DNA of 64,000 nt from Rhodobacter maris (GTDB taxonomy: Bacteria > Pseudomonadota > Alphaproteobacteria > Rhodobacterales > Rhodobacteraceae), in contig NZ_OBMT01000010.1 of the NCBI RefSeq assembly GCF_900217815.1, positions 47,196 to 111,195 of the forward strand, given 5' to 3'. Under the pieces are notes generated by a model, which was not told the DNA's origin, searched no databases, and was given only the letters and a program-made list of their open reading frames with translations. The position numbers and the translations under genes were made by a program. Positions 1 through 7,836 of the stretch are shown piece by piece. The stretch's first letter is position 1, and each line of letters opens with the position of its first letter.

Positions 1-200
1 ACGACGATGGTGTAAGTCTCCATCAGGTCGCGCACGATCTCATTGCCGTAAAGCTTGCCGACCGCGCCGCCGACGCCGAGGATCAGCCCGAGCAGATAGC
101 CGCCCACGGCAATTTCAAGCGAATGCGCAAGCCCCGTCAGAAGCACGCCGCCCCAGCCGGGGGGGGCGAGCGCAAGAAGCTGCCAGAAGGTCTGATCCAT
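1..200 (-). CDS. Polar amino acid ABC transporter permease (HisQ/ArtQ type), 3' part cut off
   Basis: The ATG is at 198-200 on the minus strand and the frame stays open to the window edge, giving the first 66 residues only. They begin MDQTFWQLLALAPPGWGG, followed by a hydrophobic stretch (LEIAVGGYLLGLILGVGGAVG), the usual first membrane segment of HisQ/HisM-like inner-membrane permeases that carry small L-amino acids. It lies 56 bases downstream of the binding-protein gene on the same strand, and the ATPase gene comes before that, so the three form one uptake operon. The second permease usually found in such systems would lie outside the window. Substrate cannot be told from this fragment. 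Confidence 0.8.
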   Translation of the reverse strand, partial: MDQTFWQLLALAPPGWGGVLLTGLAHSLEIAVGGYLLGLILGVGGAVGKLYGNEIVRDLMETYTIV

Positions 201-256
201 GCTGTCGGGGCCTTGTCAGGAAAGGGGCGGGCCAGCGCTGGCCCGCCCGGAGCATC

Positions 257-1033
257 TCAGTAGATGTCGAAGTCGAAGTATTTCGCGTTGAAGGCGGCAT
301 AGGTGCCGTTTTCGCGGATCGCCTTGATCGCGGCGTTGAGCTTGTCTTTCAGTTCCGTATCTTCCTTGCGCAGGCCGATGCCCGCATCCTCGGCCATGAT
401 CTCCGGGTCGCTCTCGACCACGCCTTTCAGGTCACAGCAGGCTTGGCCCGCTTCCGAGGCGAGGAAGTCGCGCAGGGTGATCTCGTCGGCCTGCACCGCA
501 TCGACGCGGCCCGCGGCGAGGTCGGCATTCGCCTCGTCCTGGGTCTGGTATTCGCGCAAAGTCGTGCCTTCCGGGGCAAAGTGCTTTTGCGCATAGGCCT
601 GGTGGATCGTGCCGACCTGCACGCCAAGGATCTTGTCGGCGAGAGCGGCGGGGGTGGCGTCAAAGGTCATGTCCTTGAGCCCGATCACCACCGCTTTCGA
701 GCGGTAATAGCCATCGGTGAAGTCGATCACCTGTTTGCGCTCGGGCGTGACCGACATCGAGGCGATGATCATGTCGATCTTGCCGCTCGTCAGCGCCGGG
801 ATGATGCCGTCCCAGGCCACCGGGGTGAGCACGCAGTCAAGCTTTGCCTGCGCGCAAACGGCGTTCATGAAGTCGATCTCCCAGCCGCTCCAGTTGCCGG
901 CCGCATCGGGCACGGTGAAGGGCGGGTAGGGCTCGGCGGCGATGCCGACCTTGACCGGATCGGCCGCCGCCACAGTGGCGCCCGAAACCGCGGCAAGCCC
1001 GGCCACGAGCAGCGTAACGATTTGCTTTTTCAT
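257..1033 (-). CDS. Periplasmic amino acid-binding protein (SBP family 3)
   Basis: A 258-residue secreted protein. Residues 1-24 form a signal peptide (MKKQ, hydrophobic core, VAAA before DPVK). The mature part has the family 3 solute-binding layout: the start VGIAAEPYPPF, GWEIDFMNAVCAQAKLDC, then a long IDMIIASMSVTPERKQVIDF motif, as in lysine/arginine/ornithine and histidine binding proteins. It would capture the amino acid in the periplasm and deliver it to the permease encoded just downstream. It follows the ATPase gene by 42 bases on the same strand. The family assignment is firm; a basic amino acid as ligand is inferred from the HisP-like ATPase partner. Confidence 0.9.
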   Translation of the reverse strand: MKKQIVTLLVAGLAAVSGATVAAADPVKVGIAAEPYPPFTVPDAAGNWSGWEIDFMNAVCAQAKLDCVLTPVAWDGIIPALTSGKIDMIIASMSVTPERKQVIDFTDGYYRSKAVVIGLKDMTFDATPAALADKILGVQVGTIHQAYAQKHFAPEGTTLREYQTQDEANADLAAGRVDAVQADEITLRDFLASEAGQACCDLKGVVESDPEIMAEDAGIGLRKEDTELKDKLNAAIKAIRENGTYAAFNAKYFDFDIY

Positions 1034-1075
1034 GATTTCCCTGTCGGTTGTGGTGGTTGGTGGATCCCGGCGCGT

Positions 1076-1849
1076 TCACTGAGCCGGGTTGAGGAAGCGT
1101 TGCAGCCGCTCGGAACGGGGGGCGCCAAAGATCTGTTCTGGCGGGCCCTCCTCCTCGATCAGGCCGTTGCAGAAATAGGCGACACGGGTGGCGACGTTGC
1201 GGGCGAAGGCCATCTCATGGGTGACAAGGATCATCGTGCGCCCCTCGCGGGCGAGATCGCCGATCACGGTGAGCACCTCGCCCACAAGCTCGGGGTCGAG
1301 CGCGGAGGTGGGCTCGTCAAACAGGATCACCTCCGGGTCGACGGCCAGCGCGCGCGCAATCGCGGCGCGTTGCTGCTGGCCGCCCGAGAGATGCACGGGG
1401 TAGCTGTTGCGCTTTTCATAAAGGCCAACGCGCTTGAGCACCGCCTCGGCGGTGGCAATCGCCTGATCCTTCGGCACGCCCATCACATGCACCGGCGCCT
1501 CGATCACGTTTTGCAGCACCGTCATGTGCTGCCAGAGACAGAAGTTCTGGAACACCATCGAGAGGCGCGTGCGGATGCGTTGCACCTGCCGCGGATCGAC
1601 CGGGTGCAAGTCGCCATGCCGGTCCGGCCGCATCTCGATTTCCTCGCCATGAATGCGGATCGAGCCCGCCGAGGGCGTTTCGAGAAAATTGATGCAGCGC
1701 AGGAAGGTCGACTTGCCCGAGCCCGAGCCGCCGATGATGGCGATCACCTCGCCCTTCTTGGCCGCGAGCGAGACGCCTTTGAGAACATCGAGCGTGCCAA
1801 AGCGCTTGTGCAGCTCTCTCACTTCGATCGCTCGGGCCGGTTGTGCCAC
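1076..1849 (-). CDS. Amino acid ABC transporter ATP-binding protein (HisP-like)
   Basis: A 257-residue cytoplasmic ATPase that powers the transporter. Walker A (GGSGSGKST) is at about residues 40-48, the signature LSGGQQQR at 154-161 and Walker B VILFDEP at 174-180. It has the extra segment before the Q-loop (RPDRHGDLHPVD, then RIRTRLSMVFQNF) seen in HisP-type ATPases of basic amino acid transporters. The GTG start at 1849 was chosen because AGGAGG sits about six bases upstream; the frame remains open further upstream but that part has no family similarity. It is the first gene of the minus-strand uptake operon and diverges from the TetR gene. Confidence 0.9.
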   Translation of the reverse strand: MAQPARAIEVRELHKRFGTLDVLKGVSLAAKKGEVIAIIGGSGSGKSTFLRCINFLETPSAGSIRIHGEEIEMRPDRHGDLHPVDPRQVQRIRTRLSMVFQNFCLWQHMTVLQNVIEAPVHVMGVPKDQAIATAEAVLKRVGLYEKRNSYPVHLSGGQQQRAAIARALAVDPEVILFDEPTSALDPELVGEVLTVIGDLAREGRTMILVTHEMAFARNVATRVAYFCNGLIEEEGPPEQIFGAPRSERLQRFLNPAQ

Positions 1850-2001
1850 GCATTCCTCCTGCCGGTCTGGCGCCGCTGTGGCGCTTCGTCGCTCAGGCTT
1901 GACGGGGCTTTGCGCCCTTGTCTGCCCCGCGGCGCGCGGAATGCGGGCAAAAATGACGCCGGGATGAAATTTTGGCTGTTTTCGGCGCGCAGTGCTCAAA
2001 G

Positions 2002-2035
2002 ACTATACAAACGTGCAATAACTATACGGTCGTAT
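2002..2035. promoter_or_regulatory. Candidate TetR operator and promoter region between ABC operon and tetR-type gene
   Basis: This AT-rich patch in an otherwise GC-rich 268-base divergent spacer contains a 12-bp palindrome ATACGGTCGTAT (2024-2035) and two copies of ACTATAC (2002-2008 and 2021-2027) 19 bases apart. Read on the minus strand, the first copy gives TATAGT, a good -10 hexamer for the ABC operon. Its position between a TetR-family gene and its likely target suggests repressor binding. That is inference; no consensus for this regulator is known to me. Confidence 0.4.
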
Positions 2036-2117
2036 TCTTTCAGGCGCCGAATCTCGCTTGCGCTGGCGGCGGGGGCACCGGATGGGAGGAAGAGGCCAGA
2101 GCCGGAGGGAGGCGAGA

Positions 2118-2759
2118 ATGTCGGACACATTCCGGCGCATGCAAGAGTTCGACCGGCGCGCGGAACTGGTGCGCGCCACGCTTGACTGCATCGCCGACAA
2201 GGGCATTCAGGGGGCGACCGTGCGGGCCGTTGCGGCTGCGGCGGGGGTCAGCATCGGGCTGATCCGGCACCATTTCGAGACCAAGGAAAACATGGTGCTC
2301 GAGGCCTACCGCGAGACCATCCGCATGCTCACCGCGCCGTGTGACCGGGTGCTGGCGGCCGAGATCGAAAGCCCGCATGAGCGGCTTGCCCGCTTCATCC
2401 GCGCGAGCATCGGCGGGGAGATCTCGGATCTGCGCATTCTCTCGCTCTGGGCGGCCTTCATGAGCCAGCTCAATGCCGACCCGGAGATGAAGCGAATCCA
2501 TGATGAGGCGCATCTGCCTTACCGCTCAAGCTTTGAGCCCCTGATCCGTGCGGTGATGGCGGCGGAGGGGCGCCACCTCGCCCCCGGAGAGGTCGCCCGG
2601 CTCGCGATTGCCATGACCGCGGTGATCGACGGGCTCTGGCTTGAGGGCTGCCTGCCAAAACAGGCTGAAACCTCAGAGGATTACGTCGCCATCGGCCTCG
2701 AGGCCGCCGAGGCGCTTTTGCGCGTGGCCTTGCCGCGCCCGACCAACACGAAGGACTGA
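2118..2759 (+). CDS. TetR/AcrR family transcriptional regulator (BetI-like)
   Basis: A 213-residue DNA-binding repressor. The N-terminal helix-turn-helix spans about residues 10-60 (RRAELVRATLDCIADKG, then GVSIGLIRHHFETKENM), very like BetI, and the rest is the helical ligand-binding domain. The ATG at 2118 was preferred because GGAGGGAGGCGAG lies directly upstream; upstream in-frame starts have none. The stop is two bases before the start of the aminotransferase gene, so the two are co-transcribed. The neighbours suggest it senses an amino acid or a breakdown product and controls the divergent ABC operon and its own operon. Confidence 0.85.
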   Translation: MSDTFRRMQEFDRRAELVRATLDCIADKGIQGATVRAVAAAAGVSIGLIRHHFETKENMVLEAYRETIRMLTAPCDRVLAAEIESPHERLARFIRASIGGEISDLRILSLWAAFMSQLNADPEMKRIHDEAHLPYRSSFEPLIRAVMAAEGRHLAPGEVARLAIAMTAVIDGLWLEGCLPKQAETSEDYVAIGLEAAEALLRVALPRPTNTKD

Positions 2760-2761
2760 CC

Positions 2762-3961
2762 ATGCATTACGCACCGATGACGGATCGGCTCAAAAACCTC
2801 GGCTCGGACAAGTGGGATCTGCATTTCCGCGGCCGTCAGATGGTGGCGGCGGGAGAGCCGGTGATCGAATTGACGATTGGCGAGCCGGACATTCCGCCCG
2901 ATACCGCGCTTTACGATGCCTGTGATCAGGCGATGCGGGCGGGGCGGGTGCGCTACTCCAACGGCCGCGGCGAGCCCGCGATGCTTGAGGCGCTTTCGGC
3001 CAAATACAGCCGCCGCACCGGGCGGACCTTCACGCCGGAAAACTTCCTGTGCTTTCCGGGCACGCAGACCGCGCTTGCCATCGTCATGCTGGGGCTGGTG
3101 AGCACGGGCGACAAGGTGCTGCTGCCCGATCCCTATTACGCGACCTATGAAGGCGTGATCCGCGCCACCGGCGCCGAAATCGTGCCGGTGCGCCTGCGCA
3201 AGGAAAACCGCTTCCACCTGCGCGCCGAGGATCTGGAGGCGGCCATCACGCCCGGCTGCCGGGTGCTTTTGCTCAACACGCCGCACAACCCGACCGGCGC
3301 GGTGCTGAGCGCCGCGGAAGTGGCGGCGATTGGCGAGGTGTGCCGGCGCCATGACCTCTGGATCATCGCCGACGAGGTTTATGAAGAGCTTGTGTTCGAG
3401 GGCAGCTTCGCCTCGCCGCTTGATATTGCCGCGCTCGAAGAGCGGGTGATCGTCACCGCCTCGATCTCCAAATCCCATGCCGCGCCGGGGTTCCGCTCCG
3501 GTTGGGCGGTGGGCACGCCCGAGCTGTGCGAGCGGATCCTGCCGCTCTCGGAATCGATGCTGTTCGGCGGCCAGCCCTTCATTTCTGACATGACGGCCTA
3601 TGCCCTCACCCATGACCTGCCCACCTCGGCAGTGATGCGCACGCAATATGCGCGCCGGGCAAAGCTTGTGACGGAGCTTTTGCAAGATGTGCCGGGCATC
3701 GAGCCGCTGCCGCCCGAGGCGGGGATGTTCATTCTGCTCGATGTCGGCGCGCTTGGCATTTCGGGCCATGATTTTGCCGAGGCGCTGCTTGCCGGGCATC
3801 GGGTCTCGGTGATGCCGGGCTCGTCTTTTGGCGCGCAGGCGGAGCGGCTGGTGCGACTGAGCCTGACCGTTCCCGATCCCCTTCTCACCGAGGCCTGTGG
3901 CCGGATTGCGGCTTGTGCGCAAGGCTTTGCCGGGCGCGACGCGCACGCCGCCTCGGCCTGA
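2762..3961 (+). CDS. Class I/II pyridoxal phosphate-dependent aminotransferase
   Basis: A 399-residue cytoplasmic aminotransferase of fold type I. Recognisable features are the ELTIGEPDIPP start, YSNGRGEPAMLEAL, NTPHNPTG (Asn176), ADEVYEEL (Asp204, Tyr207), the cofactor lysine in SISKSHAAPGFRSG (Lys237) and the substrate carboxylate arginine near the end (VRLSLTVP). The lysine motif is SKSHAAPG rather than the common SKTYAMTG, placing it in a side branch of the aspartate/aromatic aminotransferase family. It follows tetR by two bases. Moving an amino group from the imported amino acid to a keto acid is the likely role; the substrate is unknown. Confidence 0.85.
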   Translation: MHYAPMTDRLKNLGSDKWDLHFRGRQMVAAGEPVIELTIGEPDIPPDTALYDACDQAMRAGRVRYSNGRGEPAMLEALSAKYSRRTGRTFTPENFLCFPGTQTALAIVMLGLVSTGDKVLLPDPYYATYEGVIRATGAEIVPVRLRKENRFHLRAEDLEAAITPGCRVLLLNTPHNPTGAVLSAAEVAAIGEVCRRHDLWIIADEVYEELVFEGSFASPLDIAALEERVIVTASISKSHAAPGFRSGWAVGTPELCERILPLSESMLFGGQPFISDMTAYALTHDLPTSAVMRTQYARRAKLVTELLQDVPGIEPLPPEAGMFILLDVGALGISGHDFAEALLAGHRVSVMPGSSFGAQAERLVRLSLTVPDPLLTEACGRIAACAQGFAGRDAHAASA

Positions 3962-3965
3962 GCGC

Positions 3966-4895
3966 TCAGGGCTGTGCCGCGCGGCGGGCGGTTTCGGCCG
4001 CCTCCGCCGCCTGCGCCACCGCGCCGAGCCAAGTGCGGAACGCCTCGACCGGGCCGGTCTGGCCGCGCGCGTGCGGGGTGCAGAGGTAATAGGCCTCGTC
4101 CGAGCGCATGCGCGCATCAAGCGGCACCACCAGCCGCCCCGAGCCGATTTCCTCCTCGATCAGGAATTCGGGCAAAAGCGCCACGCCAAGCCCGACCATC
4201 GCCGCCTGTGCCGCGGTGGCAAACTGGTCAAACAGCATCCCGTGCAGCCGTTGCGGCGCGAGCCCGTTGCGCTCAAAGAACTTTTCCCAGGCATCCGGGC
4301 GCGAGGTCAGATGCAGGAGCGGCGCTGCGCGCAGATCAGAAAGCGCGGTGATGCCGTATTTCTCCACCAGACCGGGCGCGCAGGCGGGCACCACATGTTC
4401 CCCGCGCAAATAGCTGCACTCTGCCCCCGGCCAGTCCGGCGCGCCAAAATGGATCGCGGCATCCACCGCCTCGGTGGCGAAATCGAACTGGGTGAGCCGC
4501 GTGACTAAATTGATGGTGATGCCGGGGTGACGGGCGAGGAACTCGGGCAGGCGCGGGGCGAGCCAGCGGGTGCCAAAGGTGGGCAGGATCGCCAGCGAAA
4601 GCGTGCCCCCGCCCGGATTGGCGCGCAGCGTGAGCGAGGCGCTGGAAATCTTGTGCAGGGCCGCGCGGATCTCGACCGCATAGGCCGCGCCCCCCGGCGT
4701 GAGCCGGATGGTCTGCTTTTCGCGGTGAAAAAGCGCGCTGCCGAGTTGCTCTTCCAGCGCGCGGATCTGCCGGGAAACGGCGCTTTGCGTGAGCGACAGC
4801 TCCCGCGCCGCGGCGGTGATGCTTTGCGTGCGCGCCGCCGTCTCGAAAGCTTGCAGAAGCGAGAGCGAAGGCAGGAAGCGGCGCGGCGTTTTCAT
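3966..4895 (-). CDS. LysR family transcriptional regulator (GcvA-like)
   Basis: A 309-residue regulator. The N-terminal winged helix (residues 1-60) has LPSLSLLQAFETAART and ITAAARELSLTQSAVSRQIRALEEQLG, typical of the GcvA/AmpR subgroup; the rest is the periplasmic-binding-protein-like effector domain with FGTRWLAPRLPEFLARHPGI. The start at 4895 (MKTPRR) was chosen because GGAG lies eight bases upstream; an ATG two codons earlier directly abuts that site. It converges on the aminotransferase gene (4 bases apart) and diverges from the FAD oxidoreductase operon, which it probably activates through the palindrome at 4970-4988. Confidence 0.9.
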   Translation of the reverse strand: MKTPRRFLPSLSLLQAFETAARTQSITAAARELSLTQSAVSRQIRALEEQLGSALFHREKQTIRLTPGGAAYAVEIRAALHKISSASLTLRANPGGGTLSLAILPTFGTRWLAPRLPEFLARHPGITINLVTRLTQFDFATEAVDAAIHFGAPDWPGAECSYLRGEHVVPACAPGLVEKYGITALSDLRAAPLLHLTSRPDAWEKFFERNGLAPQRLHGMLFDQFATAAQAAMVGLGVALLPEFLIEEEIGSGRLVVPLDARMRSDEAYYLCTPHARGQTGPVEAFRTWLGAVAQAAEAAETARRAAQP

Positions 4896-4969
4896 CGGCA
4901 TCTCTCCGGGGCGGGATGGATCGTTCCTGCCGCCTTGCGCGCGCGACGGCAAGCGGTTTTGCTCCGAGG

Positions 4970-4988
4970 TCATTCCATAATGGAATGA
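4970..4988. promoter_or_regulatory. Perfect palindrome, probable LysR operator
   Basis: The sequence TCATTCCATAATGGAATGA is a perfect inverted repeat with nine-base arms around one central base. It contains the T-N11-A core of LysR binding sites (T4973, A4985). It lies 75 bases before the LysR start and about 88 bases before the divergent oxidoreductase start, the usual place for a regulator that acts on both genes. Confidence 0.65.
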
Positions 4989-5075
4989 TCTAGGTCTTAC
5001 AGAGCACTGGCGCCCGGGCGCGGAACCGGGCAGGAAAGGGCAGGCGCCTTGCCTGATTGCCGTTCCGGGTTTCTC

Positions 5076-6359
5076 ATGAAAAACACCTCATCCACGCATG
5101 GTCTGTGGGCGCTTTCCGCCCCCGCCGCCCCCGCAACCACGCCGCTTTCGGGCCCCGTCGAGGCCGATGTCGTGGTGATTGGCGCGGGCTTTACCGGGCT
5201 CTCGGCGGCGCTGCATCTGGCAGAGGCAGGCAAATCCGTGGTGGTGCTCGAGGCCGGGATGATCGGCTTTGGCGCTTCGGGGCGCAATGTCGGGCTCGTC
5301 AACGCCGGCATGTGGGTGATGCCCGAGGAGATGCCGAAGGCGCTGGGCCCGGTCCATGGCCCGCGGCTTTTAGAGTTTCTGGGCAATGCTCCGGCAGAGG
5401 TGTTTGCGCTCGTGCGGCGCCATGGCATCGCCTGCGAGGCGGTGGCCAATGGCACGCTGCATTGTGCCGTTGGCGGCGCCGGTCTGACCGAAATCGGCGT
5501 GCGGGCGCGCCAATGGGCGGCGCGCGGCGCGCCGGTCGAACTTCTTGACGCGGGGGAGACCGCGCTGCGGCTCGGCGGCGGGCGCTACATGGGCGCGCTT
5601 CTTGATCTGCGTGCGGGCACGATCCAGCCCCTGGCCTATGTGCGCGGCCTTGCACGCGCTGCTCTTGCCTGCGGGGCGCAGATCCATACCGAAAGCCCTG
5701 CCACCGCCGTGGCGGAGCAGGGGCTGGGCTGGGAGGTCACGACCCCGTCTGGGCGGGTGCGCGCGCGCTGGCTTGTGGCCGCGACCGATACCTATACGCA
5801 GGGCCCGAATGAAAATCTCCGCCGTGAGCAGGTCGGGCTGCCCTATTTCAACATGGCGACGCCGCCCTTGCCGGAGGCGCTGCGCGCCACGATCCTGCCC
5901 GGGAGTGAGGGCTGCTGGGATACGCGCGAGGTGCTCTCCTCGTTCCGCACCGATGCGGCGGGCCGGCTCGTGTTCGGCTCGGTGGGGCGGCTCGGGGTGG
6001 CCGACCGCGCGCTCCACCGTGCCTGGGCCGAGCGGGCGATGGTGCGGATCTTCCCGCAGCTGGAGGGGATCGGTTTTGAAAGCGCGTGGTTCGGCTGGAT
6101 CGGAATGACCTCCGACAACCTGCCGCGGCTGCATCTGCCCGGGCGCAATGCCATTGCGGTGAGCGGTTACAATGGCCGTGGCATCGCGCCGGGCACGGTG
6201 TTCGGGAAGGCGATTGCCCGCTATATCTGTGGCGATTGCCCGCTCGCGGCAATGCCGCTGCCGGTGAGCACGATCACCCCCGCGCCCTGGCGGCGGATGC
6301 GGGAAGCCTACTATACCGGCGGTGCGGCGGCGCTGCATCTTGTTGCCGACCGGATCTGA
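5076..6359 (+). CDS. FAD-dependent oxidoreductase (DAO family; L-pipecolate oxidase-like)
   Basis: A 427-residue flavoprotein of the D-amino-acid oxidase/glycine oxidase fold. The N-terminal dinucleotide motif VVVIGAGFTGLSAALHL (about 33-49) ends in an acidic residue binding ribose (VVVLEAG), and the C-terminal FAD contact is SGYNGRGIAPGT. Such enzymes oxidise amines or amino acids to imines using the respiratory chain or oxygen. ATG 5076 is used; a TTG at 5049 with an AGGAAAGGG upstream is an alternative giving nine more residues. Together with the ALDH7 two genes downstream it resembles the AmaA/AmaB pair of Pseudomonas lysine breakdown. Substrate is inferred. Confidence 0.8.
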   Translation: MKNTSSTHGLWALSAPAAPATTPLSGPVEADVVVIGAGFTGLSAALHLAEAGKSVVVLEAGMIGFGASGRNVGLVNAGMWVMPEEMPKALGPVHGPRLLEFLGNAPAEVFALVRRHGIACEAVANGTLHCAVGGAGLTEIGVRARQWAARGAPVELLDAGETALRLGGGRYMGALLDLRAGTIQPLAYVRGLARAALACGAQIHTESPATAVAEQGLGWEVTTPSGRVRARWLVAATDTYTQGPNENLRREQVGLPYFNMATPPLPEALRATILPGSEGCWDTREVLSSFRTDAAGRLVFGSVGRLGVADRALHRAWAERAMVRIFPQLEGIGFESAWFGWIGMTSDNLPRLHLPGRNAIAVSGYNGRGIAPGTVFGKAIARYICGDCPLAAMPLPVSTITPAPWRRMREAYYTGGAAALHLVADRI

Positions 6360-6367
6360 GGAGCAGG

Positions 6368-7807
6368 ATGACAGTGAGCCTCCCCCCCCGTATCGCACGC
6401 CTTTGGGCGCCGCAAACCTCGCTGGCGGCGGGAGGTGTGCTGTCGCTTGTGATGCTCGCCGCACTGGTGCTGGGCAAGATCGGGGAGGGCCGGATGCCCG
6501 GCGCGGGGGCGCTGCTCGCGCTTGCCGCCAGCGCCGCAGTGGTGCTCGCGCTCCTGCGCATTGGCCGGGTCTCGCGCATCGCGCAGGTGTTTCTGGCCGG
6601 GGCTGTGGTCTCGACACTCGCGGTGGCCGTGCTCTTGCCCAGCGCACTTCCGGCGATGCAACAGGCGCTGATGCAGGGCACGGCTTTTGCGGCCTTTTTG
6701 ACCGCGCTCGGCCTCATTCGCGCGCCGGTGCGCCGCTCAAAGCTGATTGCCCGCGCCGCCGAAGGGCTCTTTGCCCATTCCGCCCGCGCCCGTGTGCTGG
6801 CCGTCAGCCTTGGCGCGCAAGGCATTTCGGTGCTCTTCAATATCGGCACCATCGGCATGATCTCGGATATCGCGCGCAACCACGACGGGGCGCGGAAGGC
6901 CGCGGGCAAGCGCGGCATCGACACCCGCGCGATGACCCTTTCGGCGCTGCGCGGCACGCTTTTGATGACGGTCTGGTCGCCGATCGGGCTGGGCTTTGCC
7001 ATCGTTACAAGCGCGATCCCGGGGCTTGATCCGGTGGCAATCCTCGCGCTCGCCTTTGGCCTTGTCGCGCTGCTCTCGGTGGCTGCGGCGCTGCTGCAGG
7101 CCGCGGCCACGCCCCTGCCCGAAGGGGTGCCCGTGCATGATCCGGCGCCTGCGGGTGCGGGCCGGGCGCTGGGCGCGGTGATCGCCGCGATCCTCGGGCT
7201 GATCGTTCTGACGCTCGCCGCGCATCGGCTGCTGGAGGTGAGCTTTCTGATTGCCGCCTGCCTCGTGCTGCCGCTCCTTGCAGCGCTCTGGCCGCGCATC
7301 GAGCCGGGCTTGCGCGCGGCCCCGGGCGAGCCGGGCGGGCTTGCGCGGCTCTCCGCTGCCTCCGAGGGCATGGCGACGGAAAGCACGATCTTTCTTGCCG
7401 CCGCGGTGATTGGGGCCGCCGTTGCCGCCGCCGCCAAGGCCGCGGGCATCGACGCGCTGATCGCGGGCGGCCAGCTTCCGCCCCTTGCGGTGATCCTCGC
7501 CTGCCTCGTGCTGATCCCGGCGGTGGGGGCGATGATGATCCCGCATACGATCGTGATGATCATGGCCGCGCAGCTCTTTGGCGCCGGGCCGGTGGGGGCA
7601 GAGCATCCCTATGCGCTTGGCATCGCGCTTCTTTTCGCCTGGGCGCTGGCCATTGCCGCCTCGCCGATCTCGGCCATGGCGATCATCACCGGGCGCGAGC
7701 TTGGCGTGGCGCCAACGCGCGTCACCTTTGCGCTCAACCTGCGCTTCACGCTCGGGCTGATGGCGGCGGCGGCGGTGCTCGTCTCCCTTCTTTATCTCTT
7801 CGAATGA
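6368..7807 (+). CDS. Polytopic membrane protein, putative transporter
   Basis: A 479-residue, very hydrophobic protein with about a dozen membrane-spanning stretches rich in Ala, Leu and Ile. I do not recognise a specific family; the layout (paired hydrophobic blocks, conserved-looking polar turns such as RGTLLMTVWSPIGLG and VGAMMIPHTIVMI inside membrane segments, ASPISAMAIITGRELG near the end) recalls members of the ion-transporter superfamily that take up organic acids. GAGGAG sits eight bases upstream of ATG 6368, and the stop of the oxidase gene overlaps that site, so the genes are tightly coupled. It probably moves a substrate or product of the oxidase/ALDH pathway. Confidence 0.75.
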   Translation: MTVSLPPRIARLWAPQTSLAAGGVLSLVMLAALVLGKIGEGRMPGAGALLALAASAAVVLALLRIGRVSRIAQVFLAGAVVSTLAVAVLLPSALPAMQQALMQGTAFAAFLTALGLIRAPVRRSKLIARAAEGLFAHSARARVLAVSLGAQGISVLFNIGTIGMISDIARNHDGARKAAGKRGIDTRAMTLSALRGTLLMTVWSPIGLGFAIVTSAIPGLDPVAILALAFGLVALLSVAAALLQAAATPLPEGVPVHDPAPAGAGRALGAVIAAILGLIVLTLAAHRLLEVSFLIAACLVLPLLAALWPRIEPGLRAAPGEPGGLARLSAASEGMATESTIFLAAAVIGAAVAAAAKAAGIDALIAGGQLPPLAVILACLVLIPAVGAMMIPHTIVMIMAAQLFGAGPVGAEHPYALGIALLFAWALAIAASPISAMAIITGRELGVAPTRVTFALNLRFTLGLMAAAAVLVSLLYLFE

Positions 7808-7836
7808 CCGACCAAAGCCGAACGAAAGGACTTCCG

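Noticed and set aside
1850..1999. Fifty extra N-terminal residues for the HisP-like ATPase
   Set aside because: No family similarity, and a strong AGGAGG precedes the GTG at 1849.
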